A DNA stretch of 26,878 nucleotides from positions 33,340 through 60,217 of the forward strand of contig DOUE01000005.1 of the NCBI GenBank assembly GCA_003520745.1. Reading direction: 5' to 3'. The notes below the pieces were generated by a model that was given only the letters and a program-made list of their open reading frames with translations, did no database searches and had not been told where the DNA came from. The position numbers were made by a program, and so were the translations under genes. Origin of the DNA: Erysipelotrichaceae bacterium. Lineage in GTDB: Bacteria; Bacillota_I; Bacilli_A; Erysipelotrichales; Erysipelotrichaceae. Shown piece after piece: positions 13,358-21,456 of this stretch; within the stretch, counting starts at the first letter, position 1; each line of letters begins with the position of its first letter.

Positions 13358-14004
13358 CGCAGGTTCGCCAGAATCTTGTCTACGTCCTGCCACACGGTTT
13401 CGATGTCCCGCGAAGCGTCGACGTTGTAGACGAGGTTCAGATTGCGATAGTGGTCCAAGACGGGTCTTGTCATGATGACGTGTTCTCTTAAGCGTACGGC
13501 CAACTGCTCGATGGTGTCATCCGAACGATGGATCAATCCGTTGCCGCAGACATCGCATATCCCGTCGACCTTTGGGGGTTGGTGGGTGATGTGATAGATG
13601 GCGCCGCATTTCTGACAGAGCCGGCGCCCCGTGATACGGGATGCCAGGTCGTCCAGGTTGACCGTCAGGTTGATGACGGCTTGGACGGGCTTGCCGATGG
13701 CGGCGGAGATCCATTCGAAGGCGATCGCCTGACCGAGGGTACGGGGGAATCCATCCAACAGGTAGCCCCGTTGGCAATCATCCTTTTTCAGACGTTCGCG
13801 AACCATCGCGATCGTGATTTCATCGGGGACCAAGTGACCTTGATCCATATAGAGTTTAGCGCTTCGACCCAATTCGGTGCCTTCGGTGATCGCTGAACGG
13901 AACATGTTGCCGGTCGAAATGTGTGGAATGTCGTAACGCTCCAGTATTTTCTTGGACATGGTTCCTTTTCCGCTGCCGGCGGCGCCCATAATCAGAATGT
14001 TCAT
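13354..14004 (-). CDS. adk: Adenylate kinase, zinc-binding
   Basis: This 216-residue enzyme interconverts ATP + AMP and 2 ADP. The P-loop GAAGSGKGT is at residues 7-15, the AMP-binding block ISTGNMFR near 29-36, and YLLDGFPRTLGQA at 81-93. The lid carries four cysteines, C130, C133, C150 and C153, the structural zinc site seen in Gram-positive long-form enzymes. GGGAGG precedes the ATG, ten bases after secY. The secY-adk-map order is conserved. Confidence 0.97.
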   Translation of the reverse strand: MNILIMGAAGSGKGTMSKKILERYDIPHISTGNMFRSAITEGTELGRSAKLYMDQGHLVPDEITIAMVRERLKKDDCQRGYLLDGFPRTLGQAIAFEWISAAIGKPVQAVINLTVNLDDLASRITGRRLCQKCGAIYHITHQPPKVDGICDVCGNGLIHRSDDTIEQLAVRLREHVIMTRPVLDHYRNLNLVYNVDASRDIETVWQDVDKILANLR

Positions 14005-14014
14005 CGCTTCCCTC

Positions 14015-15307
14015 CTATCGATTCACGAACCCGCGGTATTGACGTTGGGTCAGCTGACCTTCCAAATCCTTCATCGTTTCTAGCGCGACGCCGACGACGA
14101 TGATGATTCCGGTCCCGCCCACGGAAATGCTGGTGGGGAGGTTGGAGATCATCGGCAGCAGGTAGGGCAATACACCGACGAAAGTGAGGAACAAGGCGCC
14201 CAGAACCGTGATACGGTTCAGGACTTTCTTGAGATAGGATTTGGTTTCCGATCCCGGACGGATGCCCGGAATGTAGGTCCCCTGTTTGCCGAGGTTCTCG
14301 GCGATCTTCTCCGGATCGACCTGCAGGTTCGTATAGAAGAACGTGAACAGGATGATCAGGATCGCGTAGATCGTCAATCCCAGAGGTTTCTGGAAGTTGA
14401 AGATGTCGCTAAACCAGCTGTACAAACCTTGCGTCTCACTGAAGAAACTGAAGGCCGTCGCCGGGGCGGTCATGACCGCGGATGCGAAGATGACCGGGAT
14501 AACGCTGGCGGAGTTGATTTTCAAAGGCAGGTAGGTGATGTCGTTTTTCGCCTTCCCCATGTTACTTGACGTATATTGGATCGGGATTTTACGAACGGCT
14601 TGCGACATGAAGATGACCAACACGATAATCAGGATGTACATCATCACGAAGAGGCCGAAATTCAGATAACCGTTGAACATGGCGGCGCTGCTTGAAGTGT
14701 CGACCATGGTTTTGAAAACCGAAGAAAACTGGAAGGGAATGTTCGAAACGATCCCGGCGAAGATGATGATGGAAACCCCGTTGCCGATCCCATAGGCGGA
14801 GATCCGGTCGGCGATCCACAGCAGGAACATGGTCCCTGCCGCCAAAACGACGGAAACGTACAAATAGGTTGCGAAACCCGCGTCGTTGAGGATGCCATAA
14901 TTGACATCGAACGCGTAGGTCATCGTAAACGATTGGAACAGGGCGAGGACGACGCCGAGATAACGGGTGACCTTGTCCAGTTGTTTTCTTCCCTGAGCTC
15001 CCGACTTCTGCATTTCCGTTAAGGCAGGGATGACGTCCATCGCCAAAAGCTGGACGATGATCGAGGCCGTGATGTAGGGTCCGACGCCCATCGCGAAGAT
15101 GGAGAAACGTTGGAGTGCGCCACCGCCAAGCAAGTTCATGATACCCAAGACGGAAACGTCGCTGACACCTTCCAATAAGGCTTCGGTGTCAACCATCGGC
15201 GCCGGGATACCGGCTCCGAGTCGGAAGATGAACAACATGCCCAAGGTAAAGAAGATCTTTGTACGGATCTCTTTACTCTTGAACAGGTTGATGAATGTGT
15301 TGATCAT
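14015..15307 (-). CDS. secY: Protein translocase subunit SecY
   Basis: This 430-residue protein is the channel subunit of the Sec translocon, with ten predicted transmembrane helices. It begins FINLFKSKEIRTKIFFTLGML and has the plug-side RLGAGIPAP segment. Later come GIGNGVSIIIFAGIVSN and the basic cytoplasmic loop NLGKQGTYIPGIRPG, which contacts SecA and the ribosome. Length is typical. It overlaps nothing: one base separates it from rplO, whose end carries the ribosome binding site. Confidence 0.98.
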   Translation of the reverse strand: MINTFINLFKSKEIRTKIFFTLGMLFIFRLGAGIPAPMVDTEALLEGVSDVSVLGIMNLLGGGALQRFSIFAMGVGPYITASIIVQLLAMDVIPALTEMQKSGAQGRKQLDKVTRYLGVVLALFQSFTMTYAFDVNYGILNDAGFATYLYVSVVLAAGTMFLLWIADRISAYGIGNGVSIIIFAGIVSNIPFQFSSVFKTMVDTSSSAAMFNGYLNFGLFVMMYILIIVLVIFMSQAVRKIPIQYTSSNMGKAKNDITYLPLKINSASVIPVIFASAVMTAPATAFSFFSETQGLYSWFSDIFNFQKPLGLTIYAILIILFTFFYTNLQVDPEKIAENLGKQGTYIPGIRPGSETKSYLKKVLNRITVLGALFLTFVGVLPYLLPMISNLPTSISVGGTGIIIVVGVALETMKDLEGQLTQRQYRGFVNR

Positions 15308-15308
15308 G

Positions 15309-15752
15309 TTAGATCACCTCGACTTTGCCGCCTGCTTGTTCGATCAAGGTGACGGCGGACTTGGAGAACTTATGGGCTTTGACGACCAGTTTCTTTTCCA
15401 AGGCTCCGACGCCGAGGATTTTAATTCCGTTCAACTCTTTACGTACGAGTCCCGTTTCGATCAGGAGTTCCGGAGTGATCTCCGTGCCTTCTTCGAAGCA
15501 GTTGAGCGTGCCGACATTGACGATGGCGTACTCGACGCGTGTAAAGTTGGTGAATCCGCGTTTCGGTAAACGACGGAATAAGGGCGTCTGTCCGCCTTCG
15601 AAACCGAGGGCGACTCCGCCTCCGGTACGTGCGTTCTGACCTTTATGACCTTTACCGGCCGTTTTCCCTGTACCCGAACCTTGTCCGCGTCCGAGGCGTT
15701 TTACGCTTCCTTTGCGGGCTCCTTCGGTGTAATGCAATTCATGTAGTTTCAT
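15309..15752 (-). CDS. rplO: 50S ribosomal protein L15
   Basis: This 147-residue protein is L15, a late-assembling 50S protein. MKLHELHYTEGARKGSVKRLGRGQGSGTGKTAGKGHKGQNAR is the diagnostic glycine- and lysine-rich start. GFEGGQTPLFRRLPKRGF follows, and the globular part ends with SAVTLIEQAGGKVEVI. It lies only 15 bases after rpsE; in most bacteria rpmD (L30) would lie between them and there is no room for it here. Confidence 0.98.
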   Translation of the reverse strand: MKLHELHYTEGARKGSVKRLGRGQGSGTGKTAGKGHKGQNARTGGGVALGFEGGQTPLFRRLPKRGFTNFTRVEYAIVNVGTLNCFEEGTEITPELLIETGLVRKELNGIKILGVGALEKKLVVKAHKFSKSAVTLIEQAGGKVEVI

Positions 15753-15767
15753 GGTTGTTTCCTCCCC

Positions 15768-16289
15768 TTAGCGCACGTCTTCGCGTTTGATTTCGCGCAG
15801 ACGGGCAACTTGTTCGACGGTTTTCAGACTCGTGAGAGCCGCCATCGTCGAACGTACCATATTGATCGGGGTACGGGATCCCAAACATTTCGTCAAGATG
15901 TCTCCGATACCGGCTAATTCAAGCACGGCACGGACCGGACCGCCGGCGATAACGCCGGTACCTTCGGTCGCCGGACGAAGCAGGACGGATCCTGCGCCGT
16001 AGTTTCCGACGATCATGTGCGGAATGGTGGTTCCGACGATCGGTACACGGACGAGATTCTTCTTGGCGTCTTCGATCGCCTTTTTAATCGCATCTGGGAC
16101 TTCGTTGGCTTTGCCGGTACCAAAACCGACACGGCCTTTCTTATCCCCGATGACGACCAATGCGGCGAAACGGAAACGACGTCCGCCTTTGACGACTTTC
16201 GTGACACGGTTAATCGTGACTACGCGTTCTTCGAATTCTTTCGCTTCTTTTTCAAACCGTCTAGGTCTGCGTTGTTGTTGTTGTTCCAT
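15768..16289 (-). CDS. rpsE: 30S ribosomal protein S5
   Basis: This 173-residue protein is S5, a fidelity-determining protein near the mRNA entry channel. After a short Gln/Arg-rich leader, the double-stranded-RNA-binding fold appears (VVTINRVTKVVKGGRRFRFAALVVIGD...GFGTGKANEVPDAI). The C-terminal domain follows with LLRPATEGTGVIAGGPVRAVLELAGI. Length is normal. It is eight bases after rplR, with AGGAGG-like GGAGG before the ATG. Confidence 0.98.
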   Translation of the reverse strand: MEQQQQRRPRRFEKEAKEFEERVVTINRVTKVVKGGRRFRFAALVVIGDKKGRVGFGTGKANEVPDAIKKAIEDAKKNLVRVPIVGTTIPHMIVGNYGAGSVLLRPATEGTGVIAGGPVRAVLELAGIGDILTKCLGSRTPINMVRSTMAALTSLKTVEQVARLREIKREDVR

Positions 16290-16297
16290 GGTGCCTC

Positions 16298-16654
16298 CTA
16301 GAATTTCAGTCCGGCTTCTCTGGCTGCTTCAGCCAGTGCCTTGACGCGTCCGTGATAGAGATAACCGCCACGGTCGAATACGACTTCACTGATCTGCGCT
16401 TCGAGGCCACGTTTGGCGATTTCCGCACCGACCGCTTTCGCCGCGTCGATGTTTCCACCTTTTTCCAATTTCATTTCCACGGAACTTGCCGCTGCGAGCG
16501 TTACACCCGCGACATCATCGATCAGTTGCGCATGGATATGCGCGTTGGAACGGAATACGTTCAGGCGAGGACGTTCCGGAGTACCTGTAACCTTGGTGCG
16601 AACGCGCGCATGACGACGTTGACGTTCAACATTCTTCGAAATTTTCTTAAGCAT
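16298..16654 (-). CDS. rplR: 50S ribosomal protein L18
   Basis: This 118-residue protein is L18, which binds 5S rRNA in the central protuberance with L5. RRHARVRTKVTGTPERPRLNVFRSNAHIHAQLIDD and the closing FDRGGYLYHGRVKALAEAAREAGLKF are the conserved ends. Length fits the family. GGAG precedes the ATG, 21 bases after rplF. Confidence 0.98.
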   Translation of the reverse strand: MLKKISKNVERQRRHARVRTKVTGTPERPRLNVFRSNAHIHAQLIDDVAGVTLAAASSVEMKLEKGGNIDAAKAVGAEIAKRGLEAQISEVVFDRGGYLYHGRVKALAEAAREAGLKF

Positions 16655-16675
16655 GTGTTCAGTTTCTCCTTTCCG

Positions 16676-17221
16676 TTATTTCTTACCTGCCGTTTTTCCT
16701 TCTTTACGGCGGATGATTTCACCTTTATACTTGATACCTTTGCCGAGATACGGTTCGGGTTTACGGACTGCGCGGATATTGGCCGCCCATTCCCCGACAC
16801 GTTGCTTGTCGATGCCCGAGACGACGATTTCGGCGTTGGTGGGACATTCGATCTTGATGCCTTCCTCGACTTCGAAGATGACCGGGTGCGAGTAACCGAT
16901 GTTGATGGTTAGCTTCGTCCCGACGATGTTGGCACGATACCCGATACCGACCAGTTCCAACGAACGCTTGAATCCGTTATGGACTCCTTCGATCATGTTG
17001 GCGATGAGTGCGCGGGTCGTACCATGCAATTGTTTGGTGTGTTTTTCTTCATTGGGGCGCGCGACAGTCAGGATACCGTCGTTCAGCTCGATTTTCATGA
17101 GCGGGCTGAAAACGCGTTTCAGTTCCCCTTTGGGTCCTTTGACAGTCACCTCATTCCCTTGGGCGATCGTGACTTCAATGCCGGCGGGAACGGTAATCGC
17201 TTTATTTCCGATGCGTGACAT
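16676..17221 (-). CDS. rplF: 50S ribosomal protein L6
   Basis: This 181-residue protein is L6, at the base of the L7/L12 stalk near the sarcin-ricin loop. It has two similar halves. MSRIGNKAITVPAGIEVTI opens the first; GVHNGFKRSLELVGIGYRA joins them; and the C-terminal half has the signature EIVVSGIDKQRVGEWAANIRAVRKPEPYLGKGIKY. Length is typical. The gene is 18 bases after rpsH, with GGAGG upstream. Confidence 0.98.
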   Translation of the reverse strand: MSRIGNKAITVPAGIEVTIAQGNEVTVKGPKGELKRVFSPLMKIELNDGILTVARPNEEKHTKQLHGTTRALIANMIEGVHNGFKRSLELVGIGYRANIVGTKLTINIGYSHPVIFEVEEGIKIECPTNAEIVVSGIDKQRVGEWAANIRAVRKPEPYLGKGIKYKGEIIRRKEGKTAGKK

Positions 17222-17239
17222 TTTTCATTCCTCCGTGTC

Positions 17240-17638
17240 TTACCAGATGTAGGCGAGCACTTCGCCGCCGACATTTTGTTTTCTGGCTTGTTTGTCGGTC
17301 AACAGACCGTGGCTGGTGGAGATGATCGCAATGCCTAAACCGTTAAGGACGCGCGGGAGACGGTCGACTTCGACGTACACGCGCAATCCCGGTTTCGAGA
17401 TGCGTTTCAAACCACTGACGACTTTTTCTTTGTTTTCACCGTACTTCAAGGTGATGGTGATGACTTTCGCCAAGTCGCCGCTCACTTCGAAACTCGTGAT
17501 GAAGCCTTCTTCTTTTAAGATTCGGGCGATTTCTAATTTTTCCTTACTTGACGGAACTTCGACGGTTTCGTGACGCACGTTGACGGCGTTACGAATACGT
17601 GTCAGCATATCCGCAATGGGATCGGTCGTAATCATCAT
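17240..17638 (-). CDS. rpsH: 30S ribosomal protein S8
   Basis: This 132-residue protein is S8, a central-domain 16S rRNA binder. TDPIADMLTRIRNAVNVRHETVEVPSSKEKLEIA and the C-terminal GIAIISTSHGLLTDKQARKQNVGGEVLAYIW are standard. In E. coli S8 represses the spc operon by binding the L5 mRNA; nothing in this sequence lets me confirm that here. It lies 15 bases after rpsN, with GGAGG before the ATG. Confidence 0.98.
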   Translation of the reverse strand: MMITTDPIADMLTRIRNAVNVRHETVEVPSSKEKLEIARILKEEGFITSFEVSGDLAKVITITLKYGENKEKVVSGLKRISKPGLRVYVEVDRLPRVLNGLGIAIISTSHGLLTDKQARKQNVGGEVLAYIW

Positions 17639-17653
17639 GACGTATGTTCCTCC

Positions 17654-17839
17654 TTACCAACTCGCCTTTTTCACACCCGGGATCTGGCCTTTGTAGGCCA
17701 ACTCACGGAAGCAAATACGGCAGAGTTTGTACTTTTGCAATACAGCGTGGGGACGTCCGCAGCGTTCGCAGCGGGTGTAGGCACGCACTTGAAATTTTTG
17801 AGGACGTTTCGATTTGACGATCAGAGATGTTTTTGCCAT
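17654..17839 (-). CDS. rpsN: 30S ribosomal protein S14, zinc-binding type Z
   Basis: This 61-residue protein is the short, zinc-dependent S14. The ribbon is C24-x2-C27 and C40-x2-C43 (CERCGRPHAVLQKYKLCRIC), and it ends with GQIPGVKKASW, the near-invariant C-terminus. This form is usual in Gram-positive bacteria; some also carry a zinc-free paralogue, which is not in this window. It is 12 bases after rplE, with AGGAGG upstream. Confidence 0.98.
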   Translation of the reverse strand: MAKTSLIVKSKRPQKFQVRAYTRCERCGRPHAVLQKYKLCRICFRELAYKGQIPGVKKASW

Positions 17840-17851
17840 GTTCTTGTCCTC

Positions 17852-18394
17852 CTATTTCTTCTCGAACGGCATGCCGAGTTCTTTCAGCAATGCGCGTCCT
17901 TCTTCATCGGTGTTGGCCGATGTGACGATGACGATGTCCATACCGCGTACTTTATTGACTTTGTCGAAGTTGATTTCGGGGAAAATCAATTGTTCCTTGA
18001 CGCCCAGGGTGTAGTTGCCGCGGCCGTCGAAGGCGTTGATACTGACACCGCGGAAGTCGCGAACGCGCGGTAGGGCGATGTTCACCAACTTATCGAGGAA
18101 TTCATACATTTTTTCGCCACGCAAGGTGACTTTGCAGCCGATCGACATCCCTTCGCGGAGTTTGAAGTTCGCGATGGATTTCTTGGCTTTCGTGATGACG
18201 GGTTTTTGGCCGGTCAACTGGGTCATTTCGGAAACCGCTTCTTCCAACGCTTTCGCATTGGCGATCGCGTCGCCGACCCCCATGTTGACAACAACCTTCA
18301 AGACTTTCGGTGCCTGCATGACGGAGGAGTAGTTGAACTGCTTCACCAACGCGGGTACGACTGTATTTACATATTTTTCGTTGAGCCGATTCAT
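17852..18394 (-). CDS. rplE: 50S ribosomal protein L5
   Basis: This 180-residue protein is L5, which binds 5S rRNA and contacts P-site tRNA. MNRLNEKYVNTVVPALVKQFNYSSVMQAPKVLKVVVNMGVGDA is the typical start. KSIANFKLREGMSIGCKVTLRG, LPRVRDFRGV and LIFPEINFDKVNKVRGMDIVIVT follow. Length is exact for the family. It is 15 bases after rplX, with AAGGAGG before the ATG. Confidence 0.98.
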   Translation of the reverse strand: MNRLNEKYVNTVVPALVKQFNYSSVMQAPKVLKVVVNMGVGDAIANAKALEEAVSEMTQLTGQKPVITKAKKSIANFKLREGMSIGCKVTLRGEKMYEFLDKLVNIALPRVRDFRGVSINAFDGRGNYTLGVKEQLIFPEINFDKVNKVRGMDIVIVTSANTDEEGRALLKELGMPFEKK

Positions 18395-18409
18395 GTTGCT
18401 GTTCCTCCT

Positions 18410-18718
18410 TTATTTCACAACGGCGCCCGTTTGTTTGATGATACGGACTTTCTTGCCTTTTTCGACCTTATATCCGACACGTCCGGCCTTCTTCGCTTTC
18501 GCGTCGTAGATCGCTACGTTGGATACGTGGATCGGGGCTTCCTTCTCGACGATGCCTCCGTCCGGATTGGCCTGGGTCGGTTTCAAATGCTTCTTGACCA
18601 GGTTGACTCCTTCGATGAGAACTTTTTCGTCTTTCGGGAACGCCTTTAAGACTTCTCCGATCGTTCCTTTGGAACTCCCGGTAATGACTTTGACTTTATC
18701 GCCTTTTTTGATCTTCAT
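18410..18718 (-). CDS. rplX: 50S ribosomal protein L24
   Basis: This 102-residue protein is L24, an assembly initiator at the tunnel exit. The KOW motif is at the start (KKGDKVKVITGSSKGTIGEVLKAFP), followed by VLIEGVNLVKKHLKPTQANPDGGI. The C-terminus is basic. Length is typical. It lies ten bases after rplN, with a GGGAGG site upstream. Confidence 0.97.
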   Translation of the reverse strand: MKIKKGDKVKVITGSSKGTIGEVLKAFPKDEKVLIEGVNLVKKHLKPTQANPDGGIVEKEAPIHVSNVAIYDAKAKKAGRVGYKVEKGKKVRIIKQTGAVVK

Positions 18719-18728
18719 GTCTACCTCC

Positions 18729-19097
18729 CTACAGGACTTCCGGCGCTAAGGATACGATTTTCATGAAATCCTTGTCGCGGAGCTCTCTCGCCACGGGACC
18801 GAAGATACGGGTCCCTTTCGGCGTGTTGTCGTCTTTGATGATGACGACGGCATTGTCGTCAAATTTGATGTAGGTTCCGTTGTCACGGCGTACGCCGCGG
18901 ACAGTGCGAACGATGACAGCCTTGACGACTTCACCCTTCTTGACGGTTCCGCCCGGTGTCGCTTCTTTGACGGTGCAGACGACGATATCCCCGATATTGG
19001 AATAACGGCGACGGCTACCACCCAAGCAGCGAATGACCAGGACTTCTTTAGCGCCGGTATTATCGGCTACCCGGCATCTACTTTCATTTTGGATCAT
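18729..19097 (-). CDS. rplN: 50S ribosomal protein L14
   Basis: This 122-residue protein is L14, part of an intersubunit bridge and the docking site of the silencing factor RsfS. MIQNESRCRVADNTGAKEVLVIRCLGGSRRRY, VKKGEVVKAVIVRT and the C-terminal GTRIFGPVARELRDKDFMKIVSLAPEVL are highly conserved. Length is exact. It is 18 bases after rpsQ, with GGAGG before the ATG. Confidence 0.98.
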   Translation of the reverse strand: MIQNESRCRVADNTGAKEVLVIRCLGGSRRRYSNIGDIVVCTVKEATPGGTVKKGEVVKAVIVRTVRGVRRDNGTYIKFDDNAVVIIKDDNTPKGTRIFGPVARELRDKDFMKIVSLAPEVL

Positions 19098-19115
19098 GAA
19101 TGTTCATCCTCCGGT

Positions 19116-19376
19116 CTAAAGCACAACGGCCTTTTCGATAACTTTGACTAAGCGGAAACGCTTCGTTGCGGAAAGCGGACGGGTTTCCATGATTTCCACT
19201 ACATCACCCGTTTTGGCTTCGTTCAACTCGTCGTGCGCCTTGAAACTCTTTGAATACTTTACGCGTTTGCCGTATAACGGATGACGCTTCGAGGTCGATA
19301 CTTCGACGACGATCGTTTTTTCCATTTTATCGGAGATCACGGTACCGCGGTATACTTTGCGACTTGTTCTTTCCAT
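19116..19376 (-). CDS. rpsQ: 30S ribosomal protein S17
   Basis: This 86-residue protein is S17, an OB-fold primary binder of 16S rRNA. MERTSRKVYRGTVISDKMEKTIVVEV and KRHPLYGKRVKYSKSFKAHDE are family landmarks. The ATG at 19376 is chosen because AGGAGG lies nine bases upstream and the length then fits. The frame stays open for 28 more codons upstream, but that part overlaps rpmC and reads like a shadow (serine- and arginine-rich). Confidence 0.97.
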   Translation of the reverse strand: MERTSRKVYRGTVISDKMEKTIVVEVSTSKRHPLYGKRVKYSKSFKAHDELNEAKTGDVVEIMETRPLSATKRFRLVKVIEKAVVL

Positions 19377-19389
19377 TACTGTCAACCTC

Positions 19390-19587
19390 CTATTTACGCT
19401 CGCCGAGCGTGCGCTCGGTGAGAACGGTTTTGATACGGGCGATGGTCTTGCGGACTTCACGCATACGCGCCGGACTGGACAATTGCCCCGTCGCCTGTTG
19501 GAAACGGAGGGTGAACAGTTCTTCTTTGAGCGTGTCGACTTGCTTCAGCAATTCAGCATTGCTTTTTTCACGTAGATCGTTTTTCAT
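19390..19587 (-). CDS. rpmC: 50S ribosomal protein L29
   Basis: This 65-residue helical hairpin protein is L29, at the tunnel exit next to L23. LREKSNAELLKQVDTLKEELFTLRFQQATGQL and RMREVRKTIARIKTVLTER are diagnostic. It starts two bases after the rplP stop; its Shine-Dalgarno (GAGGAGG) is formed by the glutamate codons at the end of rplP, which suggests coupling. rpsQ follows after 13 bases. Confidence 0.97.
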   Translation of the reverse strand: MKNDLREKSNAELLKQVDTLKEELFTLRFQQATGQLSSPARMREVRKTIARIKTVLTERTLGERK

Positions 19588-19589
19588 GA

Positions 19590-20006
19590 CTATTCCTCCT
19601 CACCTTTTCTAACGAAACGAGTCTTGACCGGCAGTTTGTGGCCGGCGAGACGGAACGCTTCGCGCGCCGTTTCTTCGTCGACCCCGCCGATTTCAAACAT
19701 GATCCGACCCGGGGAAACGACGGCTACCCATCCTTCAGGAGCCCCTTTACCGGAACCCATGCGGACTTCGAGCGGCTTCCTCGTAATCGCCATGTGCGGG
19801 AAAATCTTAATCCAAACGTTGCCGCCGCGGCGCATATGACGGGTCATCGCGATACGGGCGGATTCGATTTGTCGGTTGCTGACGTAGGCGCCGGATTCGG
19901 CGACCAGACCGTATTCACCGAAGACGATGGAGCGGCCGGCTTTAGCGCGACCTTCGTAGCTGACACGGTGAGGTCTTCTGTACTTCGTACGATTCGGCAT
20001 TAACAT
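19590..20006 (-). CDS. rplP: 50S ribosomal protein L16
   Basis: This 138-residue protein is L16, which positions A-site tRNA near the peptidyl transferase centre. MLMPNRTKYRRPHRVSYEGRAKAG, then RHMRRGGNVWIKIFPHMAITRKPLEVRMGSGKGAPEGWVAVV, and AFRLAGHKLPVKTRFV are conserved. The first ATG (20006) is preferred: AAGGAGGG lies 11-12 bases upstream within the rpsC end, and MLMP is the usual start. A second ATG two codons in is possible. Confidence 0.97.
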   Translation of the reverse strand: MLMPNRTKYRRPHRVSYEGRAKAGRSIVFGEYGLVAESGAYVSNRQIESARIAMTRHMRRGGNVWIKIFPHMAITRKPLEVRMGSGKGAPEGWVAVVSPGRIMFEIGGVDEETAREAFRLAGHKLPVKTRFVRKGEEE

Positions 20007-20011
20007 GATGA

Positions 20012-20812
20012 CTACTTCCCTCCTTCTACTTCAGTGGCGGGTGTCGCAGGAGCGGCTGCGGTTTCGGTGCGCGGACGGCGATCACGATTGGCGGCTGCGG
20101 GGCGGTCCCCACGGTTGTCGCGACGTTTCTTGTCGCGGTCGAAACCGGTGTTTTTCGGCGCTTCGGGTTCTTTGACCATTTGTCCCGGCAAAACTTCGCC
20201 GCGGCAGATCCAAACCTTTACACCCAAACGTCCGTAGGTCGTGGCGGCTTCACACACCGAGAAATCGATGTCGGAGCGCAGCGTATGCAGAGGAACGATG
20301 CCCTCGGCATAGCCTTCGGAACGAGCGATATCGTTGCCTCCCAAACGGCCGGAGACCATGGTTTTGATTCCCTTGGCGCCTGCACGCATGGTGGCTTGGA
20401 TGGCTTTCTTCTGCGCCGTACGGAACGAAGCGCGTTGTTCGAGCTGTTCGGCGATTTTACGGGCGACGATGGTGGCGTCCAGATCCGGGTTGGCGATTTC
20501 CAACACACGCAGGTGGACGGTCTTCCCGACCGTAAGTTTCTCCAACGCCGCTTTCACGGTTTTGGCGACTGCACCTTCCTGGCCGATGATGACGGCCGGA
20601 CGGGCGGCACGTACCAAGACTTCGACGCGGTTCTTCGAACGTTCGATTTCGACGCGGGAAACATTGGCGGCTTTTAGATTCTTAAAGATGTATTCGCGGA
20701 TTTTGATATCTTCCAGAAGAAGGGTACCGTATTCTTTTTCGGCGTACCAACGGGATTCCCAATCGCGGATAATGCCGATGCGGAACCCTACCGGACTAAC
20801 TTTTTGACCCAT
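20012..20812 (-). CDS. rpsC: 30S ribosomal protein S3 with long C-terminal tail
   Basis: S3 lines the mRNA entry site and takes part in mRNA unwinding. The start MGQKVSPVGFRIGIIRDWESRWYAE, the KH-domain segment VIIGQEGAVAKTVKAAL and the C-terminal domain through KVWICRGEVLPGQ (about residue 211) are standard. I chose the ATG at 20812, where S3 homology begins; the frame's earlier ATG lies in rplV. The product is 266 residues, and the last 55 or so form a low-complexity Lys/Arg/Asp then Ala/Pro/Thr-rich tail (DRDKKRRDNRGDRPAAANRD and on) absent from E. coli S3. Confidence 0.96.
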   Translation of the reverse strand: MGQKVSPVGFRIGIIRDWESRWYAEKEYGTLLLEDIKIREYIFKNLKAANVSRVEIERSKNRVEVLVRAARPAVIIGQEGAVAKTVKAALEKLTVGKTVHLRVLEIANPDLDATIVARKIAEQLEQRASFRTAQKKAIQATMRAGAKGIKTMVSGRLGGNDIARSEGYAEGIVPLHTLRSDIDFSVCEAATTYGRLGVKVWICRGEVLPGQMVKEPEAPKNTGFDRDKKRRDNRGDRPAAANRDRRPRTETAAAPATPATEVEGGK

Positions 20813-20822
20813 GTTGATCCTC

Positions 20823-21158
20823 CTATTCGCGTTCCGCAACCACAACGGTAATGTGGCTGGTACGCTTTAAAATCTGAGCAGATTGGCCCTTGGCACGGGG
20901 CATGAAGCGCTTCAGAACGACGCCTTCATCGGCATAGCAAGCCTTGACATACAGTTTGCTTTGATCCAACGAATGGTTGTTGACTGCGTTCGCGATGGCG
21001 GACTTTAGTACTTTTCCGGTCGCTTCCGCGGCTTTGTTCGGCATGAACTTCAGGATCGCGGTGGCTTCTACGATGTTTTTCCCACGAATCAAATCGAGTA
21101 CGAGACGTGCCTTGATGGGGCGGACACGTAAGGTTTTAGCTGTTGATTTTACGTCCAT
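20823..21158 (-). CDS. rplV: 50S ribosomal protein L22
   Basis: This 111-residue protein is L22, whose long loop lines the exit tunnel and is a known site of macrolide-resistance changes. TAKTLRVRPIKARLVLDLIRGKNIVEATAILKFMPNKAAE is the conserved first half, and the loop region KRFMPRAKGQSAQILKRTSHITVVV is intact. Length is normal. It begins two bases after the rpsS stop, with AGGCAGG inside rpsS. Confidence 0.98.
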   Translation of the reverse strand: MDVKSTAKTLRVRPIKARLVLDLIRGKNIVEATAILKFMPNKAAEATGKVLKSAIANAVNNHSLDQSKLYVKACYADEGVVLKRFMPRAKGQSAQILKRTSHITVVVAERE

Positions 21159-21160
21159 GA

Positions 21161-21436
21161 TTAACCTGCCTTCTTATCGTCGCCGCCGTGACCGCCGAAT
21201 TTGCGGGTCGGGACGAATTCGCCTAATTTGTGTCCGACCATATCTTCGGTGACATAGACGGGAACGTGTTCTTTACCATTGTAGACCGCAAAGGTGTGTT
21301 CGACGAATTGCGGGAAGATGGTAGAACGACGAGACCAAGTTTTGATGACTTCTTTCTTGTGGACCAAGTTCAGTTTCTCTACCCGTTTCAGCAGGTAGTC
21401 ATCACAGAACGGCCCTTTTTTCAAGCTACGACTCAT
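21161..21436 (-). CDS. rpsS: 30S ribosomal protein S19
   Basis: This 91-residue protein is S19, on the 30S head, bound to S13. MSRSLKKGPFCDDYLLKRVEKLN, IKTWSRRSTIFPQFVEHTFAVYNGKEHVPVYVTEDMVGHKLGEF and the end TRKFGGHGGDDKKAG are diagnostic. Length is exact. It lies 20 bases after rplB, with AAGGAA upstream of the ATG. Confidence 0.98.
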   Translation of the reverse strand: MSRSLKKGPFCDDYLLKRVEKLNLVHKKEVIKTWSRRSTIFPQFVEHTFAVYNGKEHVPVYVTEDMVGHKLGEFVPTRKFGGHGGDDKKAG

Positions 21437-21456
21437 GTTTCATTCCTTCCTTTCGT

